This document shows, one piece after another, positions 58,741 to 64,000 of a stretch of DNA of 64,000 bases (positions are counted from its first letter, which is position 1; each line of letters begins with the position of its first letter). The notes under the pieces were generated by a model. It was not told the origin of the DNA. It did no database searches and worked only from the letters and a program-made list of their open reading frames with translations. The stretch is from Streptomyces sp. NBC_00523 (GTDB taxonomy: Bacteria > Actinomycetota > Actinomycetes > Streptomycetales > Streptomycetaceae), in NCBI RefSeq assembly GCF_036346615.1, contig NZ_CP107836.1:5952001-6016000 (forward strand). The letters run 5' to 3'. Position numbers and translations under genes: made by a program.

Positions 58741-60171
58741 GTGATGGACGAACAGACCAGGTACGAGGCGGTGAGCAGCCGCGACGCCCGTTTCGACGGC
58801 GAGTTCTTCTTCGCCGTCGAGACGACCGGCATCTACTGCCGGCCGAGCTGCCCCGCCGTCACCCCGAAGCGGAAGAACGTCCGCTTCTACCCGACGGCGG
58901 CGGCCGCCCAGACCAACGGCTTCCGGGCGTGCCGCCGCTGCCGCCCGGACGCCGTCCCCGGCTCCGCCGAGTGGAACGTCCGGGCTGACGTCGTCGGACG
59001 CGCCATGCGCATGATCGGCGACGGCGTGGTGGACCGGGAGGGCGTTCCCGGGCTCGCCCACCGGCTCGGCTACAGCTCCCGCCAGGTGCAGCGCCAGCTC
59101 AACGCGGAGCTGGGCGCGGGCCCCGTCGCCCTGGCCCGCGCCCAGCGCGCCCACACCGCCCGGATCCTGCTCCAGACCACGGCCCTGCCCGTCACCGAGA
59201 TCGCCTTCGCCGCCGGGTTCGGCAGCCTGCGCCAGTTCAACGACACCGTGCGGCAGATCTACGCCCGCACCCCGAGCGCCCTGCGCGCCGAAGCCGGTAC
59301 GGGGCTGGGCATCGCGGTCCGCCAGGCCGGCACCACCGGCATTCCGCTCCGGCTCGCCCACCGGGGCCCGTACGCCGCCGGTGACGTCTTCGACCTGCTC
59401 GCCGCCGGTCCGGTCGCCCGCGTCGAGGAGATCACCGGGGAGCCCGGCCGCCGGACCTACCGGCGCACGCTGCGCCTCCCGTACGGCGCCGCCGTCACCT
59501 CCGTGGACGAGCGGTCCGCCGGGGACTGGCTGGACGCCCGCATCCATCTCACCGACCTGCGCGACCTGACCACGGCCGTCCAGCGGCTGCGCCGCCTCCT
59601 CGACCTGGACGCCGACCCGCACGCGGTGGACGAGCTGCTGTCCGCCGACCCCGCGCTCGCCCCGGACGTCGCCGCCCGGCCGGGCGTGCGCTCGCCGGGT
59701 GCAGCCGACGCCGAGGAGTTCGCCGTGCGGGCCCTGGTGGGGGACGCGGCGGCGGGGGAGCTGGTCGAGGAGTACGGCAAGGCGCTGGACGTGCCGTGCG
59801 GCGCGCTGACCCACGTCTTCCCCGAGCCGGCCGTGCTCGCCGGGGCGGCCGGTGACCCGGCCCTGCGGGCCCTGGCGACCGCGCTCGCCGACGGCACCGT
59901 ACGCCTGGACGCGGGCGCCGACCGCGACGAGGCCGAGCAGGCGCTCCGGCGGCTGCCCGGCATCGGCCCCGCCACCGCCGCGCTGATCCGGATGCGCGGC
60001 CTGGGCGACCCGGACGTGGACCCGTACGGCACCCCGGGCGCGAGCGGCTGGCGCCCCTGGCGCTCGTACGGGGTGCGGCGGGCCCGGTCGTGCGGTCAGC
60101 CCCAGATCAGCGCGCCCAGCCAGGCGCCCGTCACCAGCAGACACGCGAAGAGCTCCACGAGCACCGAGTAG
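58741..60171 (+). CDS. alkA: Ada/AlkA-type DNA repair protein, C-terminus apparently broken
   Basis: This 476-residue frame (GTG 58741, CACACT 7 bp upstream, probably leaderless) has the Ada zinc domain at its N-terminus (YCRPSCPAV; ACRRCRP), an AraC HTH (LAHRLGYSSRQVQRQLNAELGAGP), then an AlkA glycosylase domain with the HhH in LRRLPGIGPATAALIRMRGLGDPD. Normal relatives follow this with a F-L-P-x-D-L-G line bearing the catalytic Asp, then about 20 residues, then WRPWRSYA. Here GDPDV is followed within 14 residues by GWRPWRSYG, so the Asp segment is missing. After WRPWRSYGV the frame runs into the next gene for 76 bp. The glycosylase is probably inactive. Confidence 0.82.
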   Translation: MMDEQTRYEAVSSRDARFDGEFFFAVETTGIYCRPSCPAVTPKRKNVRFYPTAAAAQTNGFRACRRCRPDAVPGSAEWNVRADVVGRAMRMIGDGVVDREGVPGLAHRLGYSSRQVQRQLNAELGAGPVALARAQRAHTARILLQTTALPVTEIAFAAGFGSLRQFNDTVRQIYARTPSALRAEAGTGLGIAVRQAGTTGIPLRLAHRGPYAAGDVFDLLAAGPVARVEEITGEPGRRTYRRTLRLPYGAAVTSVDERSAGDWLDARIHLTDLRDLTTAVQRLRRLLDLDADPHAVDELLSADPALAPDVAARPGVRSPGAADAEEFAVRALVGDAAAGELVEEYGKALDVPCGALTHVFPEPAVLAGAAGDPALRALATALADGTVRLDAGADRDEAEQALRRLPGIGPATAALIRMRGLGDPDVDPYGTPGASGWRPWRSYGVRRARSCGQPQISAPSQAPVTSRHAKSSTSTE

Positions 60172-60578
60172 CCGGTCGCCCGCATCACCGTGCGGACCGA
60201 CGTCCAGCCCGCGCCCCGGCTGCCGAGGCGCAGCCGTTCCGCCCCGAAGATCACTCCGACGTATCCCACGACCGCCCCGACGACGGGCAGCACGAAGAAG
60301 CCGACGATGCCGCCGAGACCGCCCAGCAGCAGCGTCCGGCGCGGGGCCCCCGACTCACGGGGCCGACGCGGCGGCAGAAGCGGTTTGAGCGCCTGGTTGA
60401 GCAGGAGCAGCGCGGTCGCGCCGATCAGCACGGCCCACGCGGTCGGGGTCGTGTCGGTGAACGCCCACCACAGGACGGCTGCCCAGACGATCGCCGGCCC
60501 CGGCACGCCCGGCACCAGCACACCGATCAGGCCGAGCAGCATCACCAGTCCGACGGCGACGAGCTGCCACACACTCAT
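60096..60578 (-). CDS. DUF456-family membrane protein
   Basis: This 160-residue protein has four to five membrane segments. MLLGLIGVLVPGVPGPAIVWAAVLWWAF at the start and GGIVGFFVLPVVGAVVGYVGVIFGAE later are typical of DUF456. Function unknown. It overlaps the end of the broken AlkA frame by 76 bp (convergent), which supports that frame being out of place at its end. Confidence 0.85.
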   Translation of the reverse strand: MSVWQLVAVGLVMLLGLIGVLVPGVPGPAIVWAAVLWWAFTDTTPTAWAVLIGATALLLLNQALKPLLPPRRPRESGAPRRTLLLGGLGGIVGFFVLPVVGAVVGYVGVIFGAERLRLGSRGAGWTSVRTVMRATGYSVLVELFACLLVTGAWLGALIWG

Positions 60579-60629
60579 CTGACCAGCGTGCCGGAGTCCA
60601 CCCGGTCCCGCCCGTTCTGACCAGCGGTC

Positions 60630-61607
60630 CTACCGGGCCACCCAGCCCCGTTCGTACGCGTGCCAGCCGAGCTGGAGCCGGGTGGAGACGCCGGTCAGCT
60701 CCATCAGGCCCTTGACCCGGCGCTGCACGGTCCGCAGGCCCAGGTCCAGCTGTTTGGCGACGCTCGCGTCGGTCAGGCCGGCCAGCAGCAGCGACAGGAT
60801 CTCCAGATCCGTCGGGTCCGGGCCGCCCGGCTCCTCCACGACCGCGCCGCTCTCGCCGAGCCGCAGCGGCATGGCCTCCCGCCACACCGCCTCGAAGAGC
60901 CCGGTCAGCGATTCCAGCAGCCCCGACGCGTGCACCACCAGCGCGGCGGGCTCGGCCCCGCGCCCGGTCAGCGGCACCATGGCCAGCGCCCGGTCGGCGA
61001 TCACCAGCTTCGTCGGGACCCGGGGGACCACCCGGCACTGCTCGTCGCGGCTGAGCGCCGCCGACAGCTCCGTGATCCCGGACTCCAGGCCCAGCACCTC
61101 GCGCTCCACGACCACCCGGAACGAGACGCCGCGCGTGGCCGCCTCCTCCTCCGACTCGTTGTCCAGGCCGCTGACCGCGATCGGCTTCCCGGTGACCAGC
61201 GCGCACACCTCGCTCGTCGCGCCCAGCTGGAGCTGGTGGAAGCGGTGGGCCACCGCGCTCGCCCCGGTGACCACCTCGACCAGGTCGTGGACGGCCGGTT
61301 CGGCGGCGTCGGCGCGGTACTCCTCGGCGAGCAGGACCGCCGCCAGTTCGGCCTGTTCCAGCTGGTGGCGCTGCTGGGTGAGCAGGGCCCCCAGGGCGAC
61401 GCCGGGCGGGGCCGCGACCCAGCGGCCCGTGCGGGCGGAGGACTGGGCGGCCAGGCCGTGCTGCTCCAGCCTGCGCAGCGCGCGCTCCGTGTCCCGCTCG
61501 GGGAGCGCCAGCCGGTGCGAGAGGTCGGACACCTCGGCGGCCCCCAGCGCCACGAGGGCGCGGTAGGCCGACTCCTGCCTCTCGTCAAGACCTATGGCTG
61601 CCAGCAT
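60630..61607 (-). CDS. TrmB/LuxR-type transcriptional regulator
   Basis: This 325-residue protein has an N-terminal TrmB-like winged HTH (LDERQESAYRALVALGAAEVSDLSHRLALPERDTERALRRLEQHGL) and a C-terminal LuxR HTH (DPTDLEILSLLLAGLTDASVAKQLDLGLRTVQRRVKGLMELTG). The middle part is a variable ligand domain. I chose ATG 61607, with GGGGAGGGG 5 nt upstream. Regulators like this (Streptomyces HelR-like/PhoP-style names vary) often control secondary metabolism or development; the target is unknown. Confidence 0.85.
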   Translation of the reverse strand: MLAAIGLDERQESAYRALVALGAAEVSDLSHRLALPERDTERALRRLEQHGLAAQSSARTGRWVAAPPGVALGALLTQQRHQLEQAELAAVLLAEEYRADAAEPAVHDLVEVVTGASAVAHRFHQLQLGATSEVCALVTGKPIAVSGLDNESEEEAATRGVSFRVVVEREVLGLESGITELSAALSRDEQCRVVPRVPTKLVIADRALAMVPLTGRGAEPAALVVHASGLLESLTGLFEAVWREAMPLRLGESGAVVEEPGGPDPTDLEILSLLLAGLTDASVAKQLDLGLRTVQRRVKGLMELTGVSTRLQLGWHAYERGWVAR

Positions 61608-61874
61608 CCCGACCCCTCCCCGGACCCGTGCGTACGCGTGCGGCGCACCCCGTGTGGCGAAAAGTCGCCACGGCGTGATTTCGCCACGGCACATCATCGC
61701 CGTACCGTGCGCCACTCTGCCAATGTGACGGCACAGCGGGACCGGCGGCCCTGTCCGGTACCCGCTCCCCGGACCGGTCTGCCGGGCGTCCTTCCCGTGG
61801 GGGGTGGGGTCGCCCGGCGGACCCATTTTGCGGATGCCCGTTTTCGTACGGCCCCCGCGGTCGACAATAAGGAC

Positions 61875-63434
61875 ATGAGTCAGCAGGGGGAGAAGCCCGC
61901 GGCCCACGAGGACGACTGGTGGCGCAGGCTGTACGACGAATCCGCCCCGGACGCGGGGGCGGCCCAGGCCGCCGACAGTCTCGACGACCGGTTCGACTCG
62001 GCGTCGGACACGGTGGCGTCCGGGAAGAGCGCGGTCCCCAGGACGCCCGGGGAGATACCCGAGCCCAGGGAGGAGCCGTGGCCGGTGGGGCCGTCGGCGG
62101 TCACCCGGCCGGCGGACCCGGGGCCGGACACCTCGCCGGGCGTGGTCGCGCGGCCGCCGGGGGAGACGCCGCCGGAGCCGCCCGCCCGCGCGCCGTGGGA
62201 CGTGCAGGCGCCGCCCCGCGCCCCGTGGGAGCCGGTGACCGGGCCCGCGCTCCCGCGCACCTTTCCGGGACCGCCGGCCCCCGAGCCCCCGCCGCCGGAC
62301 CCGGAGCCCGGGCCGCCCGCCTTCGGGGACCCCCGTGTTCCCGCCGGGCGCGAGGTGCCTCCGCTGCCCAGGCGGCCCGTCACCGAGCGGGCCGAGGCGG
62401 ACGAACCCGCCCCGGAGGAGGCGCCGCCGGAGCCGGCCGTCGTGCCTGAGCCGCCCCGGGTCGTCCACGTCGGGGCCCGGCCGCCCACCTATGACGCCGA
62501 GCCCACGGCGCTGCCCGCCACCGACCCGTACGCGCTCGACCGTGTCGTCCCGGACACGGTGCTGGACGGTGCCACGTACGGCACGTACACGCTGCGCGCC
62601 GCGTCCGTACGCGGTGACTCGGCCCGGTTCCGGGGGGAGCCGCGCCGGGACGCGCTGCTGACGGCGCGCTTTGGGAACGGGGAGAGCGCGCTGGTGCTGG
62701 TGGCCGTCGCGGGCGCGTCGCGGGGTGCCGAGGGGGCGCACACGGCGGCGGCGGACGCCTGCCGCTGGATCGGCGAGGCGGTCGGGCGCAGCCACGCCCG
62801 GCTCTCCGACGACATAAGGGCGGGCCGCCGCGCCGACCTGAAGTCCGGGCTCCACCGGCTCACCGACCGCGCCTTCGGCAAGCTGCGCGCCCGCGCCGCC
62901 GAACTGGGCGTCGAGCCGGACGCGTACACCGCGAGCCTGCGCTGCCTGCTGCTGTCCGCCGACCCCGACTGCCGCACCCGGGTCTTCTTCGGCATCGGTG
63001 CCGGAGGCCTCTTCCGGCTCCGCGACGGCAGCTGGCACGACCTGGAACCGGCGCTGCCGCCGCCCGCCGCGCTGACCGGGGAGCCCGTGGTCGGCTTCGG
63101 CTCCTCCGCGCCCGAGAGCGGGCCCGACGGCGACCGGCTGACCATGGACCTGGACATCGTCACGGGCCCCGCCCCGTACGTCGAGGACCCGCTCCCGCCC
63201 CCTGCGGAACCGTTCCGCTTCCGGGCCTCCGTCGCCCGGCCGGGGGACACCCTGCTGCTGTGCGGGGCGGGCCTCGCCGAACCGCTGCGCGGCGAACCGG
63301 AGCTGGCCGCCGAGCTCTCCACGCGCTGGTCGCACGTGGAGGCACCGGGGCTCGGGGCGTTCCTCGCGGACACCCAGATCCGGGTGAAGGGGTACGCCGA
63401 CGACCGGACGGCGGTCGGCGTCTGGGAGGCGTAA
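61875..63434 (+). CDS. PP2C-like phosphatase-domain protein with Pro-rich N-terminus
   Basis: This 519-residue protein starts MSQQGEKPAAHEDDWWRRLY. Residues 40-210 are a Pro/Glu-rich disordered stretch. The C-terminal part has PP2C-like blocks (YGTYTLRAASVRGDSARFRGEPRRDALLTARFG; VVAVAGASRGAEGAHTAAADACRWI) but the metal-Asp motifs (DGxGG) are not visible, so it may be a pseudophosphatase. GACAAT lies 6 bp before the ATG, suggesting a leaderless message. The 267 bp before it hold no gene. Confidence 0.72.
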   Translation: MSQQGEKPAAHEDDWWRRLYDESAPDAGAAQAADSLDDRFDSASDTVASGKSAVPRTPGEIPEPREEPWPVGPSAVTRPADPGPDTSPGVVARPPGETPPEPPARAPWDVQAPPRAPWEPVTGPALPRTFPGPPAPEPPPPDPEPGPPAFGDPRVPAGREVPPLPRRPVTERAEADEPAPEEAPPEPAVVPEPPRVVHVGARPPTYDAEPTALPATDPYALDRVVPDTVLDGATYGTYTLRAASVRGDSARFRGEPRRDALLTARFGNGESALVLVAVAGASRGAEGAHTAAADACRWIGEAVGRSHARLSDDIRAGRRADLKSGLHRLTDRAFGKLRARAAELGVEPDAYTASLRCLLLSADPDCRTRVFFGIGAGGLFRLRDGSWHDLEPALPPPAALTGEPVVGFGSSAPESGPDGDRLTMDLDIVTGPAPYVEDPLPPPAEPFRFRASVARPGDTLLLCGAGLAEPLRGEPELAAELSTRWSHVEAPGLGAFLADTQIRVKGYADDRTAVGVWEA

Positions 63435-63547
63435 CCGCGCACGCCATGGGTTGATGGATTCCGGATACCGTCCGGGCCGGGGTTTGACGCCCCGCGTCCC
63501 GGACAGCCGGACGTGCACGGAGCACAGGCAGAGGGAGTGCGTCACCC

Positions 63548-64000
63548 ATGGCCAAGCAGAACGTGTCGGAGCAGTTCGTCGACATCCTCGCCCGGGCGGG
63601 CGTCAAACGCCTGTACGGGGTCGTCGGGGACAGCCTCAACCCGGTGGTCGACGCCGTGCGGCGGCACAAGGACCTCGAATGGGTTCAGGTCAGGCACGAG
63701 GAGACGGCTGCGTTCGCGGCCGGCGCCGAGGCGCAGATCACCGGGGACCTGGCGGCCTGCGCCGGGTCGTGCGGGCCCGGCAACCTGCACCTCATCAACG
63801 GCCTGTACGACGCCCACCGCTCCATGGCCCCCGTGCTCGCGCTGGCCTCGCACATCCCGTCCAGCGAGATCGGCCTCAACTACTTCCAGGCGACCCACCC
63901 GGAGCTGCTCTTCCAGGAGTGCAGCCACTACAACGAGATGATCTCCAACCCGCAGCAGATGCCCCGGCTGCTCCAGACCGCCATCCAGCACGCGGTCGGC
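63548..64000 (+). CDS. Pyruvate oxidase-type ThDP enzyme (PoxB-like), cut by window end
   Basis: The first 151 codons of a thiamin-diphosphate enzyme are present. VSEQFVDILARAGVKRLYGVVGDSLNPVVDAV and VQVRHEETAAFAAGAEAQITG (with the Glu that activates ThDP) are PoxB-like, as is GSCGPGNLHLINGLYDAHRSMAPVLALASHIP. Such enzymes turn pyruvate to acetate with a quinone or FAD. ATG 63548 has AGGGAG 7 nt upstream. The rest lies beyond the window. Confidence 0.87.
   Translation, partial: MAKQNVSEQFVDILARAGVKRLYGVVGDSLNPVVDAVRRHKDLEWVQVRHEETAAFAAGAEAQITGDLAACAGSCGPGNLHLINGLYDAHRSMAPVLALASHIPSSEIGLNYFQATHPELLFQECSHYNEMISNPQQMPRLLQTAIQHAVG

Noticed and set aside
1..64000. tRNA, rRNA, insertion sequence or prophage
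   Set aside because: Scanning by eye gave no tRNA cloverleaf with CCA-like end, no rRNA, no transposase or integrase motif and no flanking repeats. A tRNA scan would settle it.

Overview
The window is 64 kb of very high-GC actinobacterial DNA. Streptomyces (or a close relative) is the clear best fit: chaplin and rodlin genes of aerial hyphae are present, GTG and TTG starts are frequent, purine-rich ribosome sites are typical, and several genes look leaderless. The sulfur-assimilation gene order (sulfite reductase, zinc ribbon, cysH, cysC, cysD, cysN, sulfonate ABC transporter) is the one I recall from Streptomyces coelicolor. I see no tRNA, rRNA, insertion sequence or CRISPR array. Both end genes are cut by the window edge.

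Layout. 1-1.9 kb: an ABC ATPase (partial), a TIGR03086-type protein and a DsbA-fold protein. 1.9-11.4 kb (minus strand): one sulfur-assimilation block reading leader peptide, sulfite reductase, zinc ribbon, cysH, cysC, cysD, cysN, then a sulfonate/taurine-type ABC transporter and a sirohydrochlorin chelatase. 11.5-20.8 kb: ordinary metabolic and regulatory genes (GNAT, GAF regulator, AidB-like acyl-CoA dehydrogenase, YihY, a Trypco1-like protein, AraC, VOC, 3-hydroxyacyl-CoA dehydrogenase, LysR).

20.8-32.8 kb: the most interesting region, two back-to-back operons that look like a RiPP-type peptide natural-product cluster. Rightward are a 65-residue precursor-like peptide ending in its only Cys, a hairpin, a SPASM radical SAM enzyme, an EpiD-like Cys-decarboxylase flavoprotein, an MFS exporter and a B12-type radical SAM protein. 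Leftward, and translationally coupled, are a small LuxR-type regulator, a 1037-residue cyclase/ATPase regulator, a cytosolic subtilase, a GAF protein and an ATP-grasp ligase. The last 60 residues of the LuxR-type protein match the precursor's leader without gaps (30 of 55 identical).

33-34.7 kb: thiolase and cupin. 34.9-52.4 kb: a two-part sialic-acid catabolism region. Part one is nanT, nanE, nanK, a nanA-like gene and a GntR/FadR regulator. Part two is a secreted sialidase, an esterase, a second GntR/FadR regulator, a SatABCD-type ABC transporter with a permease-ATPase fusion, and a second nanA-like gene. Three promoters have a similar TTGAC(C/G)-17/18-minus-10 layout followed by an inverted repeat, which suggests shared control. 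A TetR-regulated ABC exporter sits between the two parts. 52.4-56.6 kb: surface-protein island with one long His/Pro-rich chaplin, one short chaplin, three rodlins and a small secreted protein. 56.7-64 kb: DUF5949, rsgA, an AlkA/Ada-type repair gene whose C-terminus looks broken, DUF456, a TrmB/LuxR regulator, a PP2C-like protein and the start of a pyruvate oxidase-type gene.

Functions are assigned from motifs, gene order and recalled family knowledge only; no database search was run.
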